Source of the DNA: Gammaproteobacteria bacterium
Lineage (GTDB): Bacteria; Pseudomonadota; Gammaproteobacteria; UBA1113
DNA: 35,320 bases
Reading direction: 5' to 3'
Assembly (NCBI GenBank): GCA_021156165.1
Contig: JAJNBM010000009.1
Coordinates: 1-35,320 of the forward strand
The notes beneath the pieces were generated by a model. It saw only the letters and a program-made list of their open reading frames with translations. It was not told the DNA's origin and did no database searches. Both the position numbers and the translations under genes were made by a program. Shown in pieces: positions 6,558 to 14,765 of the stretch. Positions within the stretch are counted from its first letter, which is position 1. Each line of letters begins with the position of its first letter.

Positions 6558-8029
6558 GATGATGAAGTCTCACTGTCAGAAATTAAACGATTGAACAAAG
6601 GGGTACAAACCAATAACAGCACGGCAATGGCTACAGAAAACCAGCCTAGTTTAGTGAAAGTATGACCATAAAATTGTGTTAGGGGGAAACTATCGGGAAC
6701 GATTGTAGGCAATGCGGTAAAATTAGCAATCTTGCCTGCTAAAGCATTGCCTGCCGCTAAGGACATAAACCATACCCCCATCAACATGCTCGTCCAATTG
6801 CTAGGGGCGAGCTTAGTCACCATGGATAGACCCGTAGGAGACAACAGTAATTCACCTAAGGTTTGCAATAAGAAGCTTAAAATAAGCCATTCTGAAGCAA
6901 CCGGTGTAGCAGGGCCTGCCAAAGCCGCGGCCAATGCTAATACTAAAAATCCCGCCCCCATACAAGAAAGACCTAAGGCAAATTTAAGTGGATCAGAAGG
7001 GTTCATTTTACTTTTTTCTAACCAGATCCAAAATTTTGCGAGTAGGGGAGACAGCGCAATGATGTAAAATGAGTTCAATCCTTGGAACATGGCTGTGGGG
7101 ATAGTGAGGCCTAGAACCTGCCGATCTACGGACCTATCTATAAACAAAGTAACGGAAAGAAAAGTTTGAAAGTATAAGGCCCAGAAAATCGCAGAAAATA
7201 TCAATAAACTGCCTAGCACCATCATTTTGCGTTGTTCTGCTTTGCCTAGTTTGGTTGCGTTCCATACTAAAAATAAAATAAACAGCACTAATAGGATGAG
7301 AATGGCATTAGAAATAGTATCGTAAAATTGCAGACAAAAGGAGAAAGCGGCTGCACATAACACGCAAAGTGCTAATAAAAGGAGAGGATTTTTAGAAAAA
7401 AAGGAGTTGTTCCAAGCAGGCAATTCGCCTTTTTCTTCTAGAGAAGATCTGCCTCTTAAGAAGGTAAAATAACCCACGATCATTCCCAGGGTTGCCAGTA
7501 GAAAAGCGTATTGAAATCCCCATTTCATAGCAATAATACTACAGAAGATGGAGGCAGCTAAACTCCCTATATTGATGCCCATATAGAATAGGGTAAAGCC
7601 CGCATTGCGGCGTATATCGTTTTTTTCATACAATCTACCGAGCAGGCTAGAGATAGTTCCTTTTAAAAATCCCGTGCCCAGAATGATCAACGCCAGTGCA
7701 AAGTGGAAGGGGAGGATGCTTTTAAACAGGAATAAACAGGCATAGCCTAATATAAATAAGACAAGCCCTAGATTAATGGCGGGCCTAAAGCCCAGATAGC
7801 GATCGGCCAAAAAGCCACCAACGACAGGGCTGGCGTAGGTTAATGCCGTAAAGGCTGCAAATAAACCATAAGCCGCGTGATCGGAAAACAGTAATTTGTT
7901 GACTAAATAGAGTACTAATAGAGTCTGTATGGTGTAAAAACCAAACCGCTCCCACATTTCAACTAAAAACAGTACTTTTAGCCCTTGGGGCTGCTTAACA
8001 TTGACAGTATTGGTATTCACTATAGACAT
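6554..8029 (-). CDS. POT/PTR family proton-dependent oligopeptide transporter
   Basis: 491 residues with about 14 hydrophobic segments. The helix-1 signature EMWERFGFYTIQTLLVLYL carries the ExxER(F)xY motif used for proton coupling in di/tripeptide symporters, and ADRYLGFRP follows the second helix as in the MFS loop 2-3. Imports small peptides across the inner membrane with protons. A moderately spaced GAGGTGAG precedes the ATG. It lies between rsmB (67-nt gap, no terminator) and kdsB (4-nt overlap). Peptide uptake would fit an amino-acid-dependent, host-associated lifestyle, as with the trp uptake operon later in the window. Substrate range cannot be read from sequence. Confidence 0.9.
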   Translation of the reverse strand: MSIVNTNTVNVKQPQGLKVLFLVEMWERFGFYTIQTLLVLYLVNKLLFSDHAAYGLFAAFTALTYASPVVGGFLADRYLGFRPAINLGLVLFILGYACLFLFKSILPFHFALALIILGTGFLKGTISSLLGRLYEKNDIRRNAGFTLFYMGINIGSLAASIFCSIIAMKWGFQYAFLLATLGMIVGYFTFLRGRSSLEEKGELPAWNNSFFSKNPLLLLALCVLCAAAFSFCLQFYDTISNAILILLVLFILFLVWNATKLGKAEQRKMMVLGSLLIFSAIFWALYFQTFLSVTLFIDRSVDRQVLGLTIPTAMFQGLNSFYIIALSPLLAKFWIWLEKSKMNPSDPLKFALGLSCMGAGFLVLALAAALAGPATPVASEWLILSFLLQTLGELLLSPTGLSMVTKLAPSNWTSMLMGVWFMSLAAGNALAGKIANFTALPTIVPDSFPLTQFYGHTFTKLGWFSVAIAVLLLVCTPLFNRLISDSETSSS

Positions 8030-8096
8030 AGTCTAATCTCACCTCAAGTAATGATAGGGGGCATTAAAGCATAAATAATGGGCAGGAGCAATGTGC

Positions 8097-9401
8097 TCAC
8101 TCATCCAGTTTCTGCAATTTTGCATAGTAGAAGCCATCGCCTGGATAAAGGCCAGGTAGAAATTGATAGCCATAGGTTAGGGCTAAGCCTTGTTGCGCAT
8201 TAATAGGCAAACAATGGGCATCTGGATTATAGGCTAAGAACTGTTGAACCAATTCTTCATTTTCTTGTGGGCAAATAGAGCAAGTGATGTATATTAAAAT
8301 ACCCCTCGTTTTTAAAGCAAGCCACAATGTTTCTAGAATTTCATACTGTGTTGCTGCAAATTCATCTATGTCCTCTTCTTGCCGTAACAGCTTAATATCG
8401 GGATGTCTACGTATCACGCCCGTAGCGGAGCAAGGCACATCGGCAATAATACGATCGTATAATTCGCCTTGCGACCAAGCTTTGGTATCTAAAATATCAG
8501 CAGTTATCAATTTGGCGCGGTTTTTGTAGTGCAAACGCTGTAGATTATCTTTTATTTTCAATAGACGATTGGGATCTATTTCTACGGCGGTTACTTTAAC
8601 CGACGGATCAGCGCTTTCCAATAGATGCAGTAATTTACCACCCGGTGCGCTACAGGCGTCTAAAATATTGAGGTCTGGTTTTAAATCCAACAATGATATT
8701 AAAATTTGTGCGCCACTGTCTTGTACCGATACCTTGCCCTCGTTAAACCCAGGTAAGGATTCCACACTCATTGCTTTTTCTAAAATAACAGCGCTCGGAA
8801 TGGTAGGCACATCGTGGTAAGCAATATTATTTTCTCTCAATAATGCCAGATACGCTTTTTTTTCAATGCGTGCTAGATTGATGCGTAAGGCCATAGGGGG
8901 GCGCTCATTATTGGCGGTGCAAATGGCTTGCCAATGCTGCGGGAAAGCGATTTGCCACAGATCAATCATCCATTGTGGGTGCGCGTATAGGGCATTTTCA
9001 GGCATGTTTTCTTCTGCGATTAAGGTGGTTTTTGCGCGCAGAAAATTACGCAATACCGCATTGACCAAACCCTTAGCCCAAGTTTTTTGAACGGCATTCA
9101 CCGTTTCGGCTACACTCACCGCTTCTGGCATATGCATTTCTTGCAATTGATATAAACCTAATAACAGAATAATTTCAATATCACCATCGCCTTTTTTAAG
9201 CGGTTTTTGCAGCAGTTGATCTAAGATATACACTAAACGCTCATAATGACGCAATGTGCCGTAGCACAATTCTTGCAATAATCCTTTTTGCGCGCTATTC
9301 TTTTTAAGTGCGTGATTTAAGGCGTCATCTAAGGAATAACCTTCGAGTATCACATCGCAAAGAACGTTCGCGGCACGTGCTTGTAAATTAACCGCTTTCA
9401 T
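8097..9401 (-). CDS. rsmB: 16S rRNA (cytosine-967-C5)-methyltransferase RsmB
   Basis: 434 residues, close to E. coli RsmB. The N-terminal ~140 residues form the NusB-like RNA-binding domain. The SAM-dependent methyltransferase domain follows: VQDSGAQ, DACSAPGGK (248-256, SAM loop), DVPCSATGVIRRHPDIK with the PC-motif Cys324, and YITCSICPQEN with the nucleophile Cys374, ending in GDGFYYAKL. Both catalytic cysteines of m5C RNA methyltransferases are intact. Its start overlaps the fmt stop by 4 nt (ATGA), the usual fmt-rsmB pairing of gammaproteobacteria. A 5-bp hairpin (8086-8098) at the stop has no T-run and is probably not a terminator. Confidence 0.96.
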   Translation of the reverse strand: MKAVNLQARAANVLCDVILEGYSLDDALNHALKKNSAQKGLLQELCYGTLRHYERLVYILDQLLQKPLKKGDGDIEIILLLGLYQLQEMHMPEAVSVAETVNAVQKTWAKGLVNAVLRNFLRAKTTLIAEENMPENALYAHPQWMIDLWQIAFPQHWQAICTANNERPPMALRINLARIEKKAYLALLRENNIAYHDVPTIPSAVILEKAMSVESLPGFNEGKVSVQDSGAQILISLLDLKPDLNILDACSAPGGKLLHLLESADPSVKVTAVEIDPNRLLKIKDNLQRLHYKNRAKLITADILDTKAWSQGELYDRIIADVPCSATGVIRRHPDIKLLRQEEDIDEFAATQYEILETLWLALKTRGILIYITCSICPQENEELVQQFLAYNPDAHCLPINAQQGLALTYGYQFLPGLYPGDGFYYAKLQKLDE

Positions 9402-10336
9402 GTGAATGCACGCCCTAGGCTAAACCAGTGGCTATAGCCGTTTAAAGCATCTTGTATAGACATAGGTTTTTTGCCCGCAATTTGAATTTCTGTGATGCAC
9501 AAATGATAAGCCGCAGTTTGTACCCACAAGCCCTGGCGCGTCACTTGACAAATATGACCAGCATTTCTAGGCTCATTGGTTAATGTATCATCTACGTGGG
9601 CACGCAAAATTTTAATGGGCGTATCGTCTAGTAGAGCATAAGCGCCTGGAGTGGCAGCAAAAGCGCGTACCTGCCGATCTAATTGCACCGCACTGTGTAA
9701 CCAATTTAAATGTAAATCTTCCTTTGTCCATTTAGGGGCATAACAGGCAAGTGCGTCATCTTGCGGCGTTTTTTGTACAATCTGCTTGCGTATATCGTTT
9801 AAGGTTGCACTTAATAACTCGATGCTCAAGGGTGTTAAGCGCTGATACAGACTATCCCGTGTTTCATCCGGAGCAAGCGTAATGGCTTGTTGCTTTAAAA
9901 TAGGGCCTGCGTCTAAAGCCATAACCATTTCCATAATGGTAACGCCGCTCATAGTATCACCTGCTAATATGGGACTTTCTATGGGAGAGGCGCCCCGCCA
10001 ACGCGGTAACAATGAAGGATGTACATTGATGGGATAGGGCGTTAAGGACAATATGGGTTGTGGCAACAACAAGCCATAAGCGACAACTAACAATACATCG
10101 GCCTTTAAGGCGCGTAGTTCGGACTGTATAGCATCATCGCGTAAGCTGATTGGTGTGGAAACAGGAATGTGGTGCGCCAAGGCCGTTTCTTTTACCGGCG
10201 TTGCATGCGCATGTCTGCCGCGCCCAGCCGGTTTATCAGCTTGCGTTAATACATGAATGATATTTTCGCCTTGTTGCAATAAGGCTTTCAAAATAGCATT
10301 GGAAAAATCATTAGAGCCTGCAAAAAGAATTTTCAT
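9398..10336 (-). CDS. fmt: Methionyl-tRNA formyltransferase
   Basis: 312 residues. Formylates Met-tRNA(fMet) with 10-formyl-THF for translation initiation. N-terminal FAGSNDFS, then the catalytic-site region NVHPSLLPRWRGASPIE with Asn104 and His106, and ALDAGPIL with Asp142; the C-terminal OB-like tRNA-binding domain runs from about residue 205. The usual first residue after NVH is Ala or Gly; here Pro. A strong SD (AAGGAGG, 6 nt from ATG) lies inside the upstream unknown gene, whose end overlaps fmt by 26 nt. In most relatives def (peptide deformylase) is directly upstream of fmt; here it is absent and replaced by the unknown 396-aa gene. Confidence 0.96.
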   Translation of the reverse strand: MKILFAGSNDFSNAILKALLQQGENIIHVLTQADKPAGRGRHAHATPVKETALAHHIPVSTPISLRDDAIQSELRALKADVLLVVAYGLLLPQPILSLTPYPINVHPSLLPRWRGASPIESPILAGDTMSGVTIMEMVMALDAGPILKQQAITLAPDETRDSLYQRLTPLSIELLSATLNDIRKQIVQKTPQDDALACYAPKWTKEDLHLNWLHSAVQLDRQVRAFAATPGAYALLDDTPIKILRAHVDDTLTNEPRNAGHICQVTRQGLWVQTAAYHLCITEIQIAGKKPMSIQDALNGYSHWFSLGRAFT

Positions 10337-11501
10337 TTTTAGCCTCCTTTATATAGGGTTCTTTATTGCAAATAAGACTAAAAATAAGTTCATCTTCTTT
10401 TTTAGTTATTTTTATCAAGCTAGATACGACTCTTCCTGAGGAATTGTAAGTAGCATATTCTACCCATACCACATTGGCCGTATTGAAGATGACTAAAAAA
10501 TTTTTAAATGTATCAATTTCTGCAGAGACAGATATTGTTTTATCAGAAGAATTGAGGTGATCCACTAATGCTTCGAAGTATTTTTCTTTTTCGTGATCAG
10601 AAAGTATTATAATGAATAAGTGCTTCTCATTCGCGCCGCTTTCTCTAAGCTTTTTTCGGTTATCTTCTTTTATAGACTCATTATGGGCAATCTCCAAAAT
10701 TTTTTTTAATGCTTCATTCTCTTCATTCCTTGGAAAATAATGCTCACCAATGGGAAATTGTATTGAACCTGCGGTATTACCGGTTTTGTTCCCATAAATA
10801 TAAGGGATATTAAGCTGTATAAATAATTTAGATAGCTCATTAACTCTTAGTTCACTAGTGAATATTGCTATTGTGTCGCTTGTGGCATATTTTCTTTCAA
10901 TTTCAATTAAAAGGCTACAAACTTTTTGAGTATATTTTGTATCTATTTCTTTAGCGGCATTATTATTAACATGCACAACCCAATCCCTTTTTAATTTGGT
11001 AAAATGGATTTTTTTTTCAGGATCCTTTTTCCTGTTAAGGTTACTATTAGTGTACTGAGTAACTTCGATTGCAATTGTATGTTTTCTTAAATCGTTGGTT
11101 GCTTTAAGATCAATCTGGCTGGAAGCACTGCCGTCATCCACTCTTATAACTTTATAATCAGGCATAACTTTCATTAGAATAGCTTGCGCACGAATTTCTG
11201 CTGATAGTTGATAATTTTGATTTCTGAGTTCATCATAATGCTTAACGACTGTATTGCAAAATGAATCAACTTCGCGCTTAAATTTTGTTTCTCTTTTTGA
11301 ATCTTTTATTTTATCTTTTACAAAAAGAAAACCTCTATATAATTCTACGCCCCGGATGGGCTCTTTATTACGCTTTAAAGATAAACAAATTCCTTTTAAG
11401 GGTGATTTTTGCATGAATTTCCAAAAATTATCTCTAGGTAATGGTCTTAATTTGGCCTTGATTTTTTGTAATTGTCGGATAAAAGCCCTATGATGTTTCA
11501 T
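10311..11501 (-). CDS. Unrecognised 396-aa protein between dut and fmt, possible nuclease-like fold
   Basis: Lys/Ile/Asn-rich and AT-rich compared with both neighbours, which suggests acquisition by transfer. No signal peptide or membrane segment. The N-terminal ~70 residues are basic. A helix with Glu102 ([11 protein letters not shown]), then KVIRVDD, IDLK with Asp131, and TIAIEVTQY with Glu146 and Thr148, gives the spacing of a PD-(D/E)XK core (helix Glu, Asp, ExK) with Thr in place of Lys; this is a weak structural guess, not a family match. The rest has alternating strands and helices. ATG overlaps the dut stop by 4 nt (ATGA), with only a weak GGGA upstream; its last 26 nt overlap the start of fmt. 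So it is built tightly into a housekeeping operon and should be co-expressed with dut, fmt and rsmB. Function unknown. Confidence 0.8.
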   Translation of the reverse strand: MKHHRAFIRQLQKIKAKLRPLPRDNFWKFMQKSPLKGICLSLKRNKEPIRGVELYRGFLFVKDKIKDSKRETKFKREVDSFCNTVVKHYDELRNQNYQLSAEIRAQAILMKVMPDYKVIRVDDGSASSQIDLKATNDLRKHTIAIEVTQYTNSNLNRKKDPEKKIHFTKLKRDWVVHVNNNAAKEIDTKYTQKVCSLLIEIERKYATSDTIAIFTSELRVNELSKLFIQLNIPYIYGNKTGNTAGSIQFPIGEHYFPRNEENEALKKILEIAHNESIKEDNRKKLRESGANEKHLFIIILSDHEKEKYFEALVDHLNSSDKTISVSAEIDTFKNFLVIFNTANVVWVEYATYNSSGRVVSSLIKITKKEDELIFSLICNKEPYIKEAKNENSFCRL

Positions 11502-11962
11502 GATTTTCCCGTATGGCCAAAGCCGCCTTCCCCCCGTTGCGAGCAGGTAAAATCTGGCACTGACTCAAAATCAACTTGTATCACCGGTAGAAAAACCAAT
11601 TGTGCTATTCTATCGCCAGGCATAATGTTAAAAACACTATTCCCCCGATTCCAACAAGAAATCATCAAAGGTCCTTGATAATCAGAATCAATGAGGCCGA
11701 CTAAATTGCCCAAGACGATGCCGTGTTTATGGCCTAAACCCGAGCGCGGCAAAATAGTAGCGGCGATGTTGGGATCGGCTATGTATATAGAAAGCCCCGT
11801 AGGAATGAGTTCCGTTTGTCCGGGTGCTAAAGATAAGGGTTCATCAATGATGGCACGCAAATCAATCCCAGCCGATCCGGGTGTGCCATAACTCGGGAGT
11901 GGATATTGTGAACCAATTCTTTCATCCAATATTTTTAATTGAATCTTTTGTTTGTTTGCCAT
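11498..11962 (-). CDS. dut: Deoxyuridine 5'-triphosphate nucleotidohydrolase (dUTPase)
   Basis: 154 residues, standard trimeric dUTPase. Hydrolyses dUTP to dUMP and pyrophosphate, keeping uracil out of DNA and supplying dUMP for dTTP. All five motifs are visible: [42 protein letters not shown], and the C-terminal [12 protein letters not shown] arm. Its first 41 nt overlap the end of coaBC, the common coaBC-dut arrangement, and its stop overlaps the start of the unknown gene by 4 nt. Confidence 0.96.
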   Translation of the reverse strand: MANKQKIQLKILDERIGSQYPLPSYGTPGSAGIDLRAIIDEPLSLAPGQTELIPTGLSIYIADPNIAATILPRSGLGHKHGIVLGNLVGLIDSDYQGPLMISCWNRGNSVFNIMPGDRIAQLVFLPVIQVDFESVPDFTCSQRGEGGFGHTGKS

Positions 11963-13136
11963 AATAATTACTAATCCATTCTATTAAATGATGTGCCAAT
12001 TCTATTTTAGATTGACGTGGAAATTGAACCATCCCTTCTGCGCTATAGAGTTCGACACTATTCACATCGCTGTCAAAACCTCCTTCCGCTAAGCCGACTT
12101 GATTGGCAATGATAGCATCCAATCCTTTGTTCTCCCACTTACGCATGGCGTGCAGTTTAACATCATGCGTCTCGGCTGCAAAGCCTATGGTGAGAGGTTT
12201 AGGAGTAAATTGGGCAACGGCGCGTATAATATCGGGGTTTGCGGTTAGAGATAAAGTACTAGAAAATTCGTTTTTACTGCTTTTCTGGGGCGCAGCAGTA
12301 GTGGGTCTAAAATCAGCCACAGCAGCAGCTCCTATAAAAATATCACACTGCGGAATTTGTTGCATAACGGTTTCATACATTTGCGTTGCCGTTTCTATAG
12401 AGATGAGCTGCACGTTTTTAGGTGGCGCTAAGGCTGTAGGGCCGCTGATTAAAATGACTTTGGCGCCACTTTGTGCCGCAGCGGCAGCGAGAGCATAGCC
12501 CATTTTGCCCGAGCTGCGATTGCTGATAAAACGCACGGGATCTAAAGGTTCACGTGTAGGGCCAGCGGTAATGACAATCGTTTTACGGTGTAGAGGCGTT
12601 ACAGAATTTTTGTTTTCTATGTGTGTTACAATCGCTTCTGGTTCCAACATCCGTCCTAAACCATATTCACCACACGCTTGCGTGCCTTCATCCGGCCCCC
12701 ATACGGCGTAGCCAAATTGTTGTAATTTAGCGACATTGGCTTGAGTAATGGGGTTATGCCACATGCGATGGTTCATAGCGGGGACGATAGCGATCGGTGC
12801 AGTGGTGGCTAAACAGATCGCAGTGAGTAAATCGTTAGCCATACCTTGTGCCAATCTAGCGATGACATCGGCACTGGCGGGAGCAATAATAATTTTTTCG
12901 GCAAAACGCGCGAGGCTAATGTGATCCATAGCCGCTTCGCTTTCGGCATCTAAGAGGTCACACCCCACCGGATAGCCAGAAACCGCTTGGAACGTCAGTG
13001 GCGTTACAAAACTTTGCGCGGCCTGTGTCATAACTACGCGCACAGTGTGCGCATTTTCGCGTAAGCGCCGTACTAAATCTACGCTTTTATAGGCGGCAAT
13101 ACCGCCGCTAACCCCTAATAGAATAGATTGACCCAT
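11922..13136 (-). CDS. coaBC: Bifunctional phosphopantothenoylcysteine decarboxylase / phosphopantothenate-cysteine ligase
   Basis: 404 residues. Carries out two consecutive steps of coenzyme A synthesis: CoaB joins cysteine to 4'-phosphopantothenate using CTP, CoaC decarboxylates the product. CoaC domain first (about 1-185): [11 protein letters not shown] flavin-binding start, catalytic His72 in DHISLAR, PAMN (119-122) and Cys155 in [12 protein letters not shown]. CoaB domain from about 190: [25 protein letters not shown], then [16 protein letters not shown]. First gene of the long minus-strand run; a TATAAT -10 candidate lies at 13170-13175 about 34 nt before the ATG. Confidence 0.96.
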   Translation of the reverse strand: MGQSILLGVSGGIAAYKSVDLVRRLRENAHTVRVVMTQAAQSFVTPLTFQAVSGYPVGCDLLDAESEAAMDHISLARFAEKIIIAPASADVIARLAQGMANDLLTAICLATTAPIAIVPAMNHRMWHNPITQANVAKLQQFGYAVWGPDEGTQACGEYGLGRMLEPEAIVTHIENKNSVTPLHRKTIVITAGPTREPLDPVRFISNRSSGKMGYALAAAAAQSGAKVILISGPTALAPPKNVQLISIETATQMYETVMQQIPQCDIFIGAAAVADFRPTTAAPQKSSKNEFSSTLSLTANPDIIRAVAQFTPKPLTIGFAAETHDVKLHAMRKWENKGLDAIIANQVGLAEGGFDSDVNSVELYSAEGMVQFPRQSKIELAHHLIEWISNYYGKQTKDSIKNIG

Positions 13137-13169
13137 CGTGAGTAACCCCTTAAACTATATCTTTTCACC

Positions 13170-13175
13170 ATTATA
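13170..13175 (-). promoter_or_regulatory. -10 box candidate for coaBC operon
   Basis: Minus-strand TATAAT (plus-strand ATTATA), 34 nt upstream of the coaBC start. The -35 at 17-18 nt spacing is poor, so only the -10 is supported. Confidence 0.4.
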
Positions 13176-13207
13176 TACCCATTGCACTTGAAAATGCGAA
13201 AGAGAAC

Positions 13208-13254
13208 GTAAGGGCAGCCCCTGTGACGGTCCTTACAACAGATCTATTGTAAGG
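13208..13254 (+). promoter_or_regulatory. Leader with two mutually exclusive hairpins masking the SD
   Basis: CCTTACAA (13231-13238) can pair perfectly with TTGTAAGG (13247-13254; 8-bp stem, 8-nt loop). The same CCTTAC (13231-13236) can instead pair with GTAAGG at 13208-13213. The 3' arm of the second hairpin contains the only SD-like sequence, AAGGA (13251-13255), 10 nt before the ATG at 13266. The second fold would hide the SD and the first would free it, the layout of a translational switch. The 13208-13225 part also resembles one end of the dispersed repeat family in this window, so it may be a repeat remnant put to use. No TPP riboswitch consensus (CUGAGA etc.) is present. Confidence 0.4.
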
Positions 13255-13265
13255 ATAATCTTAAT

Positions 13266-14030
13266 ATGTTAAACGCGCCAGGCATTGATTTAAAACGCAT
13301 TTCCTTGCTATATGCCGGACAATTTATTTTTGAAGAATTGTCCTTGCAATTGCCTGCGGCAAAATGCAGTTGTTTATTGGGGCCTAGCGGCGTGGGCAAA
13401 TCCAGCCTATTGCAATTGATTGCAGGGATTTTACCCTTAGCAGCTGGCGAGGGTGAAATAACTGCCACAGATGGAGCGCCTTTATTAGGGCGTGTAGCCT
13501 ATATGGCACAAACCGATTTATTAATGCCGTGGGCATCTGTATTAGACAATGTAATATTAGGCGAAAAATTAAGGCATTGCCGTTGGCGTGTTTCTAAAGA
13601 CAACAAAGAACGTGCGCGTTATCATTTGCAACAAGTTGGTCTTTTGGATCGCGCTAACGATAAACCCGATAGTTTGTCGCAGGGGATGCGTCAGCGCGTT
13701 GCTTTGGCGCGTACTTTATTTGAAGATAAGCCTATTGTTTTAATGGACGAACCTTTCAGCGCTTTAGATGTAGTGCGCAAATTAGAGTTGCAAGCGTTAA
13801 CGGTAGAGGTTTTGCAAGGGCGCACCGTGTTTTGGGTAACGCATGATCCCTTAGAGGCTTTGCGTGTAGGTCAAGCCATTTTTGTATTAACGGGGCAACC
13901 GGCGCGCATCCACTACCAAGTTGAGCCTAAAGAAAGTGTGCCGCGTGATGTGCGGCAAAGTAACATTATTGCTTTAGAGGCTGAACTCATTGCGGCCCTT
14001 TGTCAGCGTACAGCAGGAGATCTTGCTTAA
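13266..14030 (+). CDS. ABC transporter ATP-binding protein, HMP/thiamine-precursor type
   Basis: 254 residues, cytoplasmic ATPase of the importer formed with the next two genes. Walker A GPSGVGKS (39-46), Q-loop Gln in AQTDLLMPW, signature LSQGMRQRVALA (137-148), Walker B IVLMDEP (157-163) and switch His193 in VTHD. Resembles the TauB/SsuB/ThiZ group. SD AAGGA lies in the 3' arm of the leader hairpin at 13231-13254. The permease start (14030) overlaps this stop by one base (TAATG). The substrate is inferred from the binding protein two genes on, which is of the NMT1/THI5 (pyrimidine precursor) type. Confidence 0.9.
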   Translation: MLNAPGIDLKRISLLYAGQFIFEELSLQLPAAKCSCLLGPSGVGKSSLLQLIAGILPLAAGEGEITATDGAPLLGRVAYMAQTDLLMPWASVLDNVILGEKLRHCRWRVSKDNKERARYHLQQVGLLDRANDKPDSLSQGMRQRVALARTLFEDKPIVLMDEPFSALDVVRKLELQALTVEVLQGRTVFWVTHDPLEALRVGQAIFVLTGQPARIHYQVEPKESVPRDVRQSNIIALEAELIAALCQRTAGDLA

Positions 14031-14758
14031 TGTTAAAACGCAGTTTGATTTCTGTAGTGAGTTTAATAGTACTGTGGCAGGGCCTGATATGGCTGTATCA
14101 CTTTCCACCGTATATTTTACCCAGTCCGTGGCAAGTGGGGTTGGTATGGAGGCATGGTTGGCCTATCTTACTGCAGCAAAGTATACCCACCTTATGGGAA
14201 ACAATGGCTTCTTTTATTTTGGCGGCAGTTGTGGGCAGTGTAACCGCTTTGATCTTAGCCTACTTTACTTGGGCACGATCGTGGCTATTTCCCTGGGTGT
14301 TGGTGAGTCAAGCCTTGCCGACCTTTGCCTTAGCACCATTGTTGGTGGTATGGCTGGGTTATGGCATGAGTTCTAAAATTGTCACGGCATTGATCATGAT
14401 GTTTTTTCCTATTACCTCCGCATTTTACGATGGTTTAAGGCGTACTAAACCCGAATGGCTAGATTTAGCAAAGACAATGAATGCAAAAAAAACAGCCGTG
14501 TTGTGGTTTATTTGTTTTCCTGCAGCCTTACCCAATCTGGCGTCTGGATTGCGGGTTGCTGCTGTGTTAGCGCCTATGGGTGCGGTAGTGGGGGAATGGG
14601 TAGGTTCCAGTCATGGCTTAGGGTATTTGATGTTAAATGCCAATGCGCGCATGCAAATCGATTGGATGTTTGCGGCAGTGATGGCCATTACAGTGTGGAC
14701 TTTGTTATTATATGCTTTAGTGGATCGCATCTTAAAAAAATTAGTTACTTGGCATTAG
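14030..14758 (+). CDS. ABC transporter permease, HMP/thiamine-precursor type
   Basis: 242 residues with about six hydrophobic segments. The cytoplasmic EAA loop that docks the ATPase is EWLDLAKTMNAKKTAVLWF, followed by PNLASGLRVA, typical of the BPD_transp_1 family (TauC/SsuC/ThiX). The ATG at 14030 is preferred because AGGAG lies 11 nt before it and it overlaps the ATPase stop by one base; an earlier in-frame ATG at 14000 would add 10 non-homologous residues. 7 nt separate its stop from the binding-protein gene, so the three genes form one unit. Confidence 0.92.
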   Translation: MLKRSLISVVSLIVLWQGLIWLYHFPPYILPSPWQVGLVWRHGWPILLQQSIPTLWETMASFILAAVVGSVTALILAYFTWARSWLFPWVLVSQALPTFALAPLLVVWLGYGMSSKIVTALIMMFFPITSAFYDGLRRTKPEWLDLAKTMNAKKTAVLWFICFPAALPNLASGLRVAAVLAPMGAVVGEWVGSSHGLGYLMLNANARMQIDWMFAAVMAITVWTLLLYALVDRILKKLVTWH

Positions 14759-14765
14759 GGGAAAA

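Noticed and set aside
8086-8098. GAGCA/TGCTC hairpin at the end of rsmB as terminator
   Set aside because: Stem is only 5 bp and no T-run follows on the minus strand.
13200-13265. TPP riboswitch before the thiamine-precursor importer
   Set aside because: The conserved CUGAGA and the second TPP consensus block are absent; only a hairpin switch layout remains.
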